Shown here: positions 33,415 to 42,443 of the stretch, in pieces
Numbering within the stretch: position 1 is the stretch's first letter
How the letters are laid out: each line of letters starts with the position of its first letter
From: Chitinophagaceae bacterium
Lineage (GTDB): Bacteria; Bacteroidota; Bacteroidia; Chitinophagales; Chitinophagaceae
Length of the DNA stretch: 43,938 nucleotides
Direction: 5' to 3'
Assembly (NCBI GenBank): GCA_947447825.1
Contig: CANFLL010000029.1
Location: 1 to 43,938 of the forward strand
Translations under genes and position numbers: made by a program
The notes under the pieces: generated by a model
What the model was told of the DNA's origin: nothing
The model's database searches: none
Seen by the model: the letters and a program-made list of their open reading frames with translations, nothing else

Positions 33415-33942
33415 TGTTCGCTAGATATCAAAGGTATGTAAATTCAATCATTAATGATCTACGCCAGATACCAACCGATGTAATTTTAATCATTAATGAT
33501 CTTGGCTGGATATCAGGGGTATGTAAATTCAATCATTAATGATCTACGCCAGATACCAACCGATGTAATTTTAATCATTAATGATCTTGGCTAGATACCA
33601 AGGGTATCTAAATTCAATCATTAATGATCTACGCCAGATACCAACCGATGTAATTTTAATCATTAATGATCTTGGCTAGATACCAAGGGTATGTAAATTC
33701 AATCATTAATGATCTACGCCAGATACCAACCGATGTAATTTTAATCATTAATGATCTTGGCTGGATATCAAGGGTATGTAAATTCAATCATTAATGATCT
33801 CGGCTGGATATCAAGGGTATGTAATTTTAATCATTAATGATCTTGGCAAGATACCAACCGATGTAAATTCAATCATTAATGATTTCGGCTGGATATCAAG
33901 AGTATGTAAATTCAATCATTATTGATTTTGGCTACATACCAA
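33415..33942. repeat. 42/43-bp tandem repeat array with an internal palindrome (array 4)
   Basis: Twelve units of 42 or 43 bp plus a partial one. Each ends with 'AATCATTAATGAT', which contains the perfect palindrome ATCATTAATGAT (11 exact copies, one altered). Units 1-8 alternate between two types ('CTACGCCAGATACCAACCG' and 'CTTGGCTAGATACCAAGGG'), giving an 85-bp higher-order repeat; the last four mix the two. No unique spacers lie between units, so it is not CRISPR. No gene overlaps it. It sits in the gap between the broken antitoxin and the unknown gene at 34072. Confidence 0.93.
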
Positions 33943-33971
33943 TTTCTCCCATAGCTTGGAGTCTTGGCTAT

Positions 33972-34006
33972 AAAAAAGAGGCTAACACTAATAGTGTAGC
34001 CTCTTT
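33972..34006 (-). terminator. Terminator of the unknown gene at 34072
   Basis: AAAGAGGCTAACAC and GTGTAGCCTCTTT pair with one bulged base around a short loop. On the minus strand the stem is followed by a run of six T. Confidence 0.85.
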
Positions 34007-34071
34007 GAGTGTGACTTAGCTGGTATGATCCGAAACTAAATATGCTTGTTTTTAAACGTTTAATTTTAGTT

Positions 34072-34776
34072 CTATTTGATAAAAATATCAAATGAACCCT
34101 CTTCTGTAGTGCTAAGGTTAGTGACAACAATGTTGTTCCATGCTTCTGGAAGGATAACACCAGAGAATGGGTTTACTAAAATTGTATCATTCACATTTCC
34201 TGCTACTACTAAAATTGATAGAACAGCCTTTGCCTTATTGGTAAAAGTTTTTCCTGAAACGACAGATTGGGTGACAACAACTGTTGGATTAATTTTAAAG
34301 TTTGTGACTCCAGAAGTATGGGATGAATGGGGATGATATTTGTCGGCAATCTCTTTGTGTAAGTCCGCTAGCACTTTGTCAGTTTCTCCTAACAGTTTTA
34401 CATGTTTCATGATGTTACTCATTTTTACATAAAGATTGTTTTCACTAACTAGTATCATCACTCCTAGTTTAGCAGCTTGGTCAACTAAACCAGTATGGCT
34501 CTTTTTTAAGCTAGAAATATAGACTTGGTCTGCTGCAAAACCTGCCGCAGTAGTACCATCTGGCAAAGAACTTGCATGTTTGTCTACAATTTTTTCTTTT
34601 ACTGTAATGATTTCTGCCGCCCTGTTGGTAGATACACCAATTAACGATTTTGTTTCGGATTCAGCAATTGTAATAGATGATGCATCAAGAATTACTTGAA
34701 TAGAAGTAACTCCGGTATCAATGGTTGCAAAATCGGCAACCGCAATAGGCTTTGCGACGGTAATAGTTTTACCCAT
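34072..34776 (-). CDS. Protein of unknown function
   Basis: 234 residues, no signal peptide, no Cys. The N-terminus is rich in Ile/Val/Thr/Ala ('TITVAKPIAVADFATID'), followed by helical stretches ('KMSNIMKHVKLLGETDKVLA') and a His-rich turn ('KYHPHSSHTSG'). The C-terminal third ('AVLSILVVAGNVNDTILVNP' to 'GSFDIFIK') looks like a beta sandwich. It is the only intact gene in a 3-kb decayed stretch and has its own terminator, so it is likely expressed. The layout (single gene, AT-rich leader, helical part then beta part, own hairpin) is like the unknown gene at 10793, but I see no sequence similarity between them. Confidence 0.65.
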   Translation of the reverse strand: MGKTITVAKPIAVADFATIDTGVTSIQVILDASSITIAESETKSLIGVSTNRAAEIITVKEKIVDKHASSLPDGTTAAGFAADQVYISSLKKSHTGLVDQAAKLGVMILVSENNLYVKMSNIMKHVKLLGETDKVLADLHKEIADKYHPHSSHTSGVTNFKINPTVVVTQSVVSGKTFTNKAKAVLSILVVAGNVNDTILVNPFSGVILPEAWNNIVVTNLSTTEEGSFDIFIK

Positions 34777-34986
34777 GATTTAAAAATTTAAAAGTTTAAC
34801 AATAAAGCAAGAAAAGCGGGACGGAGAGAATATGCTTAGTTTTAAGTGGATGCTTTTGTAAGCAATTGTAAACTTTAAACTTTATGACTAAAACGTCTTT
34901 CATTGCAATATTAGTTGATTAATGGTCTAATGCTATATTAATTAATTGCTTTGGTGAATTAGCACTCATACTAACTAGTTGAGTGA

Positions 34987-35109
34987 AAATTACTACATCT
35001 TACATTGCCTATTGAAAATTTGTCTGCTGGTATTTATTTGATAACCTTAACCAATGGCCTTGAACAAAAGACAATCAGTTCACATTTTATTCGGAGAGAT
35101 TGGTTGTAG
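34987..35109 (+). pseudogene. Stranded T9SS sorting-domain remnant
   Basis: The frame ending at TAG 35107 reads 'LPIENLSAGIYLITLTNGLE' and then 'QKTISSHFIRR', the classic end of a type A sorting domain (LsaGiYlv.l.....q...f.). No YPNP motif, start codon or mature domain is found upstream; the region before it has stops in all frames. It is probably the tail of a lost surface protein. Confidence 0.5.
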
Positions 35110-35783
35110 TCAGTCGCATTAGATAGAAACTCTATGGTCTTTTAATAAATCAAGGGTAAGATTTGCTTCGAAAGGTGAAAAATGAAAGAGGTTGGCACAA
35201 TGCTAGGCAGTAAAAAAACTAGGAATTAATGTTTGTAATTTTGATTTAGGTTATGTTGAGAAAGAAGCAAAAAATATGTCGAAGATTAAAAGTAAAAACT
35301 TAGTAGTCGAAAAAGTATGAAACTCCTTAGTTTAACGTGTGAGGTTGACTGAATGTTTATTAAGTAACTATAAGTATAAACTTAATAAATTGACTCTGAA
35401 AGTAAAGTATTGGGAAGAGTAGTTTGAACTCAATAATGTTTTCCATATTCTAGTAGGTTAGTGTACAATACTAAAAATGAGACAAAGTATTCCACCTTGT
35501 CTGTCATTTAATTTACTTTTTGTAGATGAATGTATAATTCTTACATCACACCTCATAAAGTGCAATAGCATGATGGGTTTAAAAATGGGGATGCCAAAAG
35601 CTTAAAGTAATAGCAACAAATTTTGGAATGGAATGAGTAAAACTATATAAAAACAAACTCTTTTCATACCTTACTATTCTCTCTTTTTCACTTTTAACTC
35701 ATATTTCATAGTGTATAACTAATAAAGAAGCTTTATCTTGCGTGCCTACAGGTTTTTTATCTAATTACTAATATTTTTAAATC
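35110..35783. other. Decayed or non-coding stretch before fbaA
   Basis: At 35207-35317 one frame reads 'KKLGINVCNFDLGYVEKEAK' and then 'NMSKIKSKNLVVEKV', protein-like but bounded by stops and not assigned to a family. The remainder shows no gene, array or REP. No clear TAnnTTTG box was found for fbaA. Confidence 0.4.
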
Positions 35784-36851
35784 ATGAAAAAGTACAAACC
35801 GGGGGTTCTTTTCGGCGCAGAACTAGAAGCTCTTTTGCAAGATGCAAAACAAAATGAATTTGCATTGCCAGCAGTTAACACTATTGGCACTAACACCATT
35901 AATGCTGTATTGGAAACCGCAGCAAAAGTAAACTCGCCAGTAATTATTCAGTTTTCTAATGGTGGTGCTCAGTTTATTGCAGGTAAGGGAATGCCAAATG
36001 GCAACTACGAAGCAAACATAGCAGGTGGTGTTTCTGGGGCATTGCATATTCATAATGTAGCTAAATATTATGGTGTGCCTGTGGTGTTGCATACTGACCA
36101 TGCTGCTAAAAAGTGGTTGCCATGGATTAGTGGTTTGATTGATGCTGGTGAACAATTTTATAAAGAAAAAGGTCAACCATTGTTTAGCTCGCACATGCTT
36201 GATTTGAGCGAAGAACCTTTGGAAGAAAATATTCATACCTCTGTTGAATTCTACAAAAGAATGAAACCATTGGGTATGGCTATCGAAATAGAACTAGGCG
36301 TTACTGGTGGTGAAGAGGATGGCGTTGATAACAGCGATGTTGAAAATGATAAACTTTATACTCAACCTCAACATGTGGCTTATTCTTATGAAGAACTTGG
36401 AAAAGTAGGTAACTTGTTTACTATTGCAGCAGCTTTTGGTAATGTTCACGGTGTTTACAAACCAGGGAACGTAGAACTTAGACCAGAAATATTGAAGAAC
36501 AGTCAGGACTACATCCAACAACATTATGGAACTGGGCCTAAACCAGTTTACTTTGTGTTTCATGGTGGCAGTGGAAGTCCGCAAAGCCAAATAAGGGAAG
36601 CTATCAGCTACGGTGCTATCAAAATGAACATTGATACCGATTTGCAATGGGCTTTCTGGGATGGTATTCTTCAAAACTATAAAAAGAATGAAGGGTATTT
36701 ACAAGGTCAATTGGGCAATCCAGAAGGAGACGATAAGCCAAACAAAAAATATTACGATCCACGTGTGTGGTTGCGTAAGGCAGAAGAAAGCTTCAGCAAA
36801 CGTTTGGAAATAGCATTCGAAGATTTGAATTGTATTAATAGGAACGCATAA
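35784..36851 (+). CDS. fbaA: Class II fructose-bisphosphate aldolase
   Basis: 355 residues, matching the class IIA (E. coli FbaA) length. The zinc and catalytic block is 'VVLHTDHAAKKWLPW', with the catalytic Asp next to a zinc His. Further blocks are 'IEIELGVTGGEEDG', 'TIAAAFGNVHGVYKPG', which supplies a zinc His, 'VFHGGSGSP' for phosphate binding and 'KMNIDTDLQWAFW'. It cleaves fructose 1,6-bisphosphate to dihydroxyacetone phosphate and glyceraldehyde 3-phosphate in glycolysis and gluconeogenesis. A single gene with its own terminator; nothing odd was seen. Confidence 0.97.
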   Translation: MKKYKPGVLFGAELEALLQDAKQNEFALPAVNTIGTNTINAVLETAAKVNSPVIIQFSNGGAQFIAGKGMPNGNYEANIAGGVSGALHIHNVAKYYGVPVVLHTDHAAKKWLPWISGLIDAGEQFYKEKGQPLFSSHMLDLSEEPLEENIHTSVEFYKRMKPLGMAIEIELGVTGGEEDGVDNSDVENDKLYTQPQHVAYSYEELGKVGNLFTIAAAFGNVHGVYKPGNVELRPEILKNSQDYIQQHYGTGPKPVYFVFHGGSGSPQSQIREAISYGAIKMNIDTDLQWAFWDGILQNYKKNEGYLQGQLGNPEGDDKPNKKYYDPRVWLRKAEESFSKRLEIAFEDLNCINRNA

Positions 36852-36888
36852 GGAGTAGCATGTTTTAAATTATACGTTATGCTTTTTT

Positions 36889-36924
36889 AAGGGTAACAGT
36901 CTATTAAGGCTGTTACCCTTTTTT
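36889..36924 (+). terminator. Terminator of fbaA
   Basis: AAGGGTAACAGTC pairs with GGCTGTTACCCTT (one G:T), 6-base loop, followed by T's. Confidence 0.9.
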
Positions 36925-37204
36925 ATTGGGAAAGTATCAGGTAATGGTTGTGAAATTTACCTTGGTTTTGATACAATTCACTTTAACTGTTTTAAAATGA
37001 TCAAACTTTATGAAATTATTTATGATTAAGTTAGTTTATTATTCCTCTGATTCAAGCCATTCAATCAGCTTATAAGGTTATCTATGAATTTTGCAATTAA
37101 TTTCATTGTTTGTATAAAACCAAATAGGTAGTAGATAGCAACCTTTGTTCCATTCTGAATCAGTTGTTGTTGAAGAACATTAATGACTATATTAATTATT
37201 ATTT
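36925..37204. other. Gene-free stretch
   Basis: About 280 AT-rich bases between the fbaA terminator and the lipoprotein gene; no feature was recognised. Confidence 0.4.
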
Positions 37205-37822
37205 ATGAGAAAGATTATTTTACCAGCGTATGTTTTATTGATTATTATCTTGAGTGCGTGCAATTCAACAAGAATCACAAGTGTTTGGCGAGAAGTAGAT
37301 AAAAAAGTGTCGTTGAATAAACTTAATAAAGTACTGGTTGTTGCTTTTTTTAGTACAGAAACAGCCCGGCATAAATCCGAAGATCAAATGGTTATGTTTT
37401 TAGAAGGAAAAGGAGTTGCATCATACAACTATTTAGATGCTGGATTTGATAAGAAAAACGAAACTGCTTTAAGAAACAAGATTAATTATGATGGTTTTGA
37501 TGGTGCAATTACAATGCGCCTTGTGGATGTTGAAAAGGAAAAGTCCTATTTTTCAAGAGACGCTTATTATCCCCCTCCCTACAATAGAAGTTTTGGTGGT
37601 TATTATTATTGGAATATGCCTTTTTATTCATCACCTGATTATTTTGCTGCAACAAAAACATATACTGTAGAAACAAACGTATTCTCTATTAAGGAAGATA
37701 AAATTATTTGGTCAGGAATAACCAAAACTACTGATCCAGAAGGCGTCAATAAAATGATGGAAGAAATTGTATTAGTTATTTATAAAAGGATGTTGAAAGA
37801 GGGGTTCATCTCTAAAAAATAA
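37205..37822 (+). CDS. Putative lipoprotein, unknown function
   Basis: 205 residues. The lipobox is 'LLIIILSACNS' with Cys19 as the lipidated residue. The mature part starts 'TRITSVWREVDKKVSLNKLN', then 'KVLVVAFFSTETARHKSEDQ', a pattern seen in Bacteroidota lipoproteins that look like nucleotide-binding-fold or DUF4136-like envelope proteins; I cannot assign it firmly. A Tyr/Pro/Gly-rich loop ('YYPPPYNRSFGGYYYWNMPF') sits in the middle, followed by a strand pair ending 'DKIIWSGITKTTDP'. It probably sits in the periplasm on one of the membranes. A single gene. Confidence 0.75.
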   Translation: MRKIILPAYVLLIIILSACNSTRITSVWREVDKKVSLNKLNKVLVVAFFSTETARHKSEDQMVMFLEGKGVASYNYLDAGFDKKNETALRNKINYDGFDGAITMRLVDVEKEKSYFSRDAYYPPPYNRSFGGYYYWNMPFYSSPDYFAATKTYTVETNVFSIKEDKIIWSGITKTTDPEGVNKMMEEIVLVIYKRMLKEGFISKK

Positions 37823-38331
37823 CTAACAATTTACTCTATAAATCATTTAATATAGGGTATGCCATACATATTTTTAAAAGGTAGTAGGAGTATGAAGTAG
37901 GGAGTAAGTCAAAAAGGCAAAGCAATGCGCCTCAGGGGTTCGATTTAGTTTGGTTATATTCGAAAGAAACAAATCGATATATTGACTTTTTGATGAATTC
38001 ATATCAACATGAATAATGGTGTTGTATACCGTACATTTTCAAGCTTATAATACTAAATCTAAATAATTTAATTCCTTTATTTCATATAAATTGAAAACGC
38101 AAGCCCAATTGTGTCATCAATATTTCTGCCATCATAAAGAATACCCTACACGGACTTGTTTCTGCATTGGAAATAGAGGTGAAAACCTTTGAAAATGCCC
38201 TCATTTTTTTTGCAGCTAGTAAACCTTTTAGGTATAATGTAATAAGTTGAAAGTGCCAAATAGAGAAAATATTCACGGATTTTTAGCATAAATCATTTCA
38301 ATAAAACTAAAACTTATTGGCTGTCCCCCTT
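37823..38331. other. Gene-free stretch
   Basis: About 510 bases. A short minus-strand frame (38082-38276) and a plus-strand frame ending 'FENALIFFAASKPFRYNVIS' overlap here, but neither has a start context or family match. Possibly decayed. Confidence 0.4.
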
Positions 38332-38339
38332 TACTTTGT
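38332..38339 (+). promoter_or_regulatory. Possible -7 element of batD
   Basis: 'TACTTTG' within CTTTACTTTGTACG is close to TAnnTTTG and ends six or seven bases before the ATG at 38345, implying a very short leader. Confidence 0.35.
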
Positions 38340-38344
38340 ACGTA

Positions 38345-39694
38345 ATGAAGCAATTCTATTCATATTTGCTGTTGTTTTTATTGTTTGTGCTGCAAACGAA
38401 TAATACAGTGGCACAAAACGATGCTTTAACAGCTCGATTGGAAACCGAAATGGAACATGCATCCCTTTTAATGCCTTGGGATGATGCGAATAAACGTATT
38501 AAGGAAAATGTTTTTATTAAGGTAATTACTAATAAAAAAGCATGCTTTATTGGTGAACCTTTATTGGTAACATATAAACTGTTCACTAGGCTTCAGTCGC
38601 ATTCCAAAGTGATAGATGCACCTACTTTTTCGGGGTGTAGTGTGATTGAAATGACTACTAATAATTTAACAGAAGAAAAAGAGTTAGTGAATGGAAAACT
38701 ATACAAAACCTTTATCATAAGAAAAGTGCAAGTATTGCCCCTGCAAGAAGGCTCACTTACTTTGGGTGAAGTTTCTGTTGACAATAAGATTATTTTTTAT
38801 CAAACCGAAAATGGACATTTAGTTACCGTTGCAAAACAAGCACAGTTAAAAAGTACACAGCAGGTGATAACGGTTAAACCCTTGCCCACAGATAGTTCAA
38901 ATAACCCATTGTCAACTACTATAGGCAAGTTTTTTATGATTGCAACGGTTGCTAAAACTGTAGATACGGCCAATGATAATAACTCTTTATCCTTAACTAT
39001 AACCGGAAGTGGCAATTTTATGAATATGCACTGTCCGGCATTGGATTTCCCTAATGGAATTCTTGCTTTTGAACCAAAAGAGTCTGAATTGTTAGATAAA
39101 CTTTCTTTTCCAGTAATAGGAGAAAAAAAGTTTGTCATTCCTTTTAGTTGCAAGCATGAGGGTAACTATGTAATTCCGCCTATTAGCTTTACTTATTTTG
39201 ATGCTGATTCTGGTAAATATGTTTCAACAAAAACAAATTCTATTCAGATAAAAGTGATGTCAGCAGTGCCGTTAATTGATCCAGAAAAGGTGACTGACAG
39301 TGTTTCTAACTTTGAATATTTATGGATAGTGCCAGCCATTGCAGCTATTGTTGGGATTGTAATGATGTTCTATTCGTACAAAAAAAAGAAAAGTATTCTA
39401 GAAGTGAAAATGCCTACCTACAAAGAAACTGTTGAAAAAAAGGTTGCTTTTGATAAAATTAAGTTTGATTTTCAGCAAAGACTTGAATATTTGAAATTGA
39501 ACATTGATGAAGCCATTTTTTATGCGGATACCAAAAAGTTATCGAATGAACTTTTAGAAGCCTGTACAAATGAGGATTACAAGCATGGGTTAAATGAAGT
39601 AATCAGTAGTTGCAATGAGGCTTTATATGCATTTAAAGAAGGAGACAAAGTGGAAATGATAGCTGTTTTGCAAAGAAGCATCTACTATTTGTAG
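38345..39694 (+). CDS. batD: BatD-like protein (aerotolerance family)
   Basis: 449 residues from ATG 38345; the frame extends three codons to a TTG, but the ATG gives a proper signal peptide ('FYSYLLLFLLFVLQTNNTVA'). The periplasmic part has the BatD pattern of two beta domains: 'KACFIGEPLLVTYKLFTRLQ', then 'GKFFMIATVAKT' and 'LSLTITGSGNFMNMHCPALD', and 'FSCKHEGNYVIPPISFTYFD'. One membrane helix near residue 330 ('WIVPAIAAIVGIVMMFYSY') leads to a charged cytoplasmic tail of about 110 residues. BatD is usually encoded with BatA, BatB and MoxR; here it stands alone, so it may be a stand-alone paralogue. Confidence 0.85.
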   Translation: MKQFYSYLLLFLLFVLQTNNTVAQNDALTARLETEMEHASLLMPWDDANKRIKENVFIKVITNKKACFIGEPLLVTYKLFTRLQSHSKVIDAPTFSGCSVIEMTTNNLTEEKELVNGKLYKTFIIRKVQVLPLQEGSLTLGEVSVDNKIIFYQTENGHLVTVAKQAQLKSTQQVITVKPLPTDSSNNPLSTTIGKFFMIATVAKTVDTANDNNSLSLTITGSGNFMNMHCPALDFPNGILAFEPKESELLDKLSFPVIGEKKFVIPFSCKHEGNYVIPPISFTYFDADSGKYVSTKTNSIQIKVMSAVPLIDPEKVTDSVSNFEYLWIVPAIAAIVGIVMMFYSYKKKKSILEVKMPTYKETVEKKVAFDKIKFDFQQRLEYLKLNIDEAIFYADTKKLSNELLEACTNEDYKHGLNEVISSCNEALYAFKEGDKVEMIAVLQRSIYYL

Positions 39695-39733
39695 TTTCAT
39701 TAATCTTGCATCTAATATCTCACCACTCATGTT

Positions 39734-40441
39734 TCATTCCACATACTTATATCCAACACCCCTCACCGATTGAAAGTGCTTGGGGGTACGAACGTCCTGT
39801 TCAAAGTTTTTCCTAAAGCTCAAAATAAAGTTGTCGATAGTGCGTGTGGTAGGGAAAACATTATAGCCCCAAACTACCTGCAAAATTTTTTCTCTTGTCA
39901 CCACTTCTCCTTTGTTTTCAATCAAAAGTTTCAGCAACATGGTTTCTTTTTTACTTAATTCAATGGTGTTGCCTTCGAAAGTGGTTGCGCTTTGTGATTT
40001 AAAATTCACTGTATTTCCCCCAAAACTATAGCTGTCGCCAATACTTTCTTTTACTTGAATTTTTTGGTTTTTTGTAATCAGTTTTTCCACTCTAAGCAGC
40101 AGTTCTTCTAGGTTAAAAGGCTTGGTTAGGTAATCATCAGCCCCTTTTTTTAGTCCTAGCACTTTATCTACACTTGTGTTTCGTGCACTCAACATTAAAA
40201 TAGGGGTTTCCATGCTGTTTACACGCATAGTTTCTGCCACAGTAATTCCATCCACTTCGGGCATCATTACGTCTAGAACCACTAAATCGAAGTAACCATT
40301 AGCCAATGCTTTCAAAGCTTGAGTACCATTGTAAGCACTAGTTACTTCATAACCTTCTATTTCGAGGTTCATTTTTAGGGTTTCGTGTAGGTTTTCTTCA
40401 TCATCAACCAATAATATGTTGCCTTTATTTTCTTTCATCAT
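39734..40441 (-). CDS. OmpR-family response regulator (RprY-like)
   Basis: 235 residues. Receiver: acidic pocket 'LLVDDEEN', phospho-acceptor Asp57 in 'VVLDVMMPEVDG', Thr/Ser switch in 'MLSARN' and Lys in 'YLTKPF'. C-terminal winged helix: 'IELSKKETMLLKLLIENKGE', 'VTREKILQVVWGYN', 'TRTIDNFILSFRKNF' and 'FQSVRGVGYKYV'. The start (40441) lies inside the kinase gene by 17 bases, showing translational coupling. The first or second Met could be the start. It follows gldH and the kinase, so it is the output of a sensor pair encoded with an envelope lipoprotein. Confidence 0.95.
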   Translation of the reverse strand: MMKENKGNILLVDDEENLHETLKMNLEIEGYEVTSAYNGTQALKALANGYFDLVVLDVMMPEVDGITVAETMRVNSMETPILMLSARNTSVDKVLGLKKGADDYLTKPFNLEELLLRVEKLITKNQKIQVKESIGDSYSFGGNTVNFKSQSATTFEGNTIELSKKETMLLKLLIENKGEVVTREKILQVVWGYNVFPTTRTIDNFILSFRKNFEQDVRTPKHFQSVRGVGYKYVE

Positions 40442-41414
40442 GTGTGGTTAAAGTAACTGTAAAAATACTTCCTATCGGTATATTATCGCTAATTACAATG
40501 CGTCCTTTATGTCCATTTACTATCTTTTTACAAAGATATAATCCCAAACCAGTACCCTTTGTGTTTCTGGTACGTTCGTCGCCACTTCGATAAAACTTTT
40601 CAAATACTTCTTTCTTTTCCTCGTCTTTTATGCCTGATCCTTCATCAGCAATAGACAATATTGCCTTACCTTTCACTTCTAATAGTCCTATTGTAATGTT
40701 TGCTTCAGAAAGAGAATATTTTAAGGCATTTTCTATTAGGTTATTCACTAACATCTGCAACTGTAGTTCCTCACCTAAAATATAAATACCCTCAGTAATA
40801 GATGCGTTTATTTTTCTTTGAGGATACCTAATAATGAAACTTTCTGCCGCACCAGCCACAATATCGCTCCAGTTAATCTCTTGTTTCTCAATTTTAGATA
40901 TATCAGCATCTAGTTGTGCTGCCAATAATATATTGTTACAAAGATTATTCAATCTGATAGCCTCTTGTAGGGTATTATTTATTAGGCGTTTTTGTGTTGT
41001 TTCATCTAGTTTCCGTTTTTGTAGTGTTTCAAGGTTTAATTGGGTAACGGCAATGGGTGTTTTTAGTTCGTGGGTAACAGCCATCATAAAATTATTCTGC
41101 TGATTCGAAAGCCTTATTTGTCTCCTGGTGGCACGAAATACAAATACGGCACCGAACAAAATAAAAGCTAAAAACGTAGATCCTTCACCTATATATTGAG
41201 CGATTTTTCTTTTGCGGCCGGCTTCAATAAGTGTAACTTTTTGTAAGTAGTGAGGCTCATCTTTTTTCAAAGAAACCAACAGCATTTTGGCCATAAGGCT
41301 GTTTTGGTTTTGCAATGCTACAAACCACCATACCAAAGCGGCAACCATATACACTAATAATACCCAGTAAACAATCGTAACTGTTTGCAGCCTAGTTTTT
41401 GCATTTCCAATCAT
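40425..41414 (-). CDS. Two-component sensor histidine kinase
   Basis: 329 residues. Two membrane helices (about residues 13-35 and 77-93) enclose a short periplasmic loop of about 40 residues with no known sensor domain. HisKA: 'MMAVTHELKTPIAVTQLN' with His115. ATPase: 'NLIENALKYS', 'IADEGSGI', 'FEKFYRSGDERT' and 'GTGLGLYLCKKI'. The start ATG overlaps the gldH stop (TAATG at 41416-41412), and the regulator overlaps its own end, so the three genes form one tightly coupled operon. A short loop suggests that the signal is sensed within or next to the membrane. Confidence 0.95.
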   Translation of the reverse strand: MIGNAKTRLQTVTIVYWVLLVYMVAALVWWFVALQNQNSLMAKMLLVSLKKDEPHYLQKVTLIEAGRKRKIAQYIGEGSTFLAFILFGAVFVFRATRRQIRLSNQQNNFMMAVTHELKTPIAVTQLNLETLQKRKLDETTQKRLINNTLQEAIRLNNLCNNILLAAQLDADISKIEKQEINWSDIVAGAAESFIIRYPQRKINASITEGIYILGEELQLQMLVNNLIENALKYSLSEANITIGLLEVKGKAILSIADEGSGIKDEEKKEVFEKFYRSGDERTRNTKGTGLGLYLCKKIVNGHKGRIVISDNIPIGSIFTVTLTTHDERK

Positions 41415-41881
41415 TATAGTATGGCTTTTTCTACTCTTATGCCAGCATCCAACACAGACTGCAATGGATTCTCTCGCATTATTTGTTGAAGTGTAAATTG
41501 ATAATCGCCTTTTTTTAGTTTTATAGGGGATTGTGTAATGCGTACTCTATGGGTAAAAATGTCATCCAGTCCACTGCCCAGCCATCCTCGTCCATTATTT
41601 GCCAAGACAAGTTCCAGCTGTTGGTTTACTGGGGCAGTGCCGGGTGCTTTAGTAGTAACGTTCAACCATAAATTATTGAAATGGTAAGCATCCTCATGGC
41701 GGATTACTATATAAATGTTATAAAGAGCGGTTGTGTCGGTGATGGTAAAATTGAATGTTGGTTTATTGGTGGTTTCCCATTTGAATACAGGGAATGAAGC
41801 TATTTTTTCATAAACACTCACTGTGTCACAACTTGCCAAGAACAGAGAACTAAAGAATATAATAAAACGTAAAACTTTCAC
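41414..41881 (-). CDS. gldH: Gliding motility lipoprotein GldH
   Basis: 155 residues with lipobox 'SSLFLASCDT' (Cys18). The mature protein shows the GldH pattern: 'YEKIASFPVFKWETTNKPTF', 'DTTALYNIYIVIRHEDAYHF', 'NNLWLNVTTKAPG', 'GWLGSGLDDIFTHRVRI' and 'GDYQFTLQQIMRENPL'. GldH is one of the lipoproteins needed for gliding in Flavobacterium and is linked to T9SS-dependent motility. It is first in an operon with a kinase and a response regulator, so this envelope component and a signalling pair may be expressed together. Confidence 0.92.
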   Translation of the reverse strand: MKVLRFIIFFSSLFLASCDTVSVYEKIASFPVFKWETTNKPTFNFTITDTTALYNIYIVIRHEDAYHFNNLWLNVTTKAPGTAPVNQQLELVLANNGRGWLGSGLDDIFTHRVRITQSPIKLKKGDYQFTLQQIMRENPLQSVLDAGIRVEKAIL

Positions 41882-42443
41882 TAATCTAAATTTTTTTCAA
41901 ATATAGGTACTTCAAGGAAGTGCAGAAGGTTGATTGAAGTTTTAGCTTATTGATTTTATTTCTATTATTCATTTCAAATGCTTGTTTTTCTTCTTTTCGC
42001 TATGTTTTTTATTGGTTTAGAAAATATAATTATCCGTATTGCTTTTTTATAAGCAGTCAGTTTCGCAGACCGTTCTTCTAGTTATTCATTTTTTTTAATT
42101 GTGGGTGCATAAAAACTTTTCGCTTCTAAAAGGCATTGATGTGTTTCTCTAAATCCGCCACACAATCCATAAAGTGAAATACTTTTATGCTCCCTTTCTA
42201 AGTTAATTTAATATAAGACTTGCTGAACCAGAAAAAGACTAAAGTGTCTAGTTTCAGTCATTTTTATATTGCCAGCACCAGTTTCAGTATTACTAACATT
42301 GCCCCTACAATAGTCTATCGTGTACACAACTTTTTTCACCCTTGGAAAACTAAAAACACCGTCATTTTACATACTGTGGTAAAAATCCATACAAGTAGTA
42401 ACTAAATTGTATTTACTTTTACGTCTACTAATATTTTTTCATT
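41882..42443. other. Gene-free stretch between divergent operons
   Basis: 562 bases between the divergent gldH and permease genes. A 61-codon open frame (42220-42405) has no family match. No array, REP or clear promoter was recognised. Confidence 0.4.

Noticed and set aside
33415-33942. CRISPR array
   Set aside because: The repeats are contiguous; the whole 42/43-bp unit recurs and no unique spacers lie between, and no cas genes are present.
38082-38276. Minus-strand 64-codon frame
   Set aside because: No recognisable family, no promoter or start context; left as gene-free.
42220-42405. 61-codon frame upstream of the FtsX-like permease
   Set aside because: No motif, and composition like the surrounding non-coding DNA.
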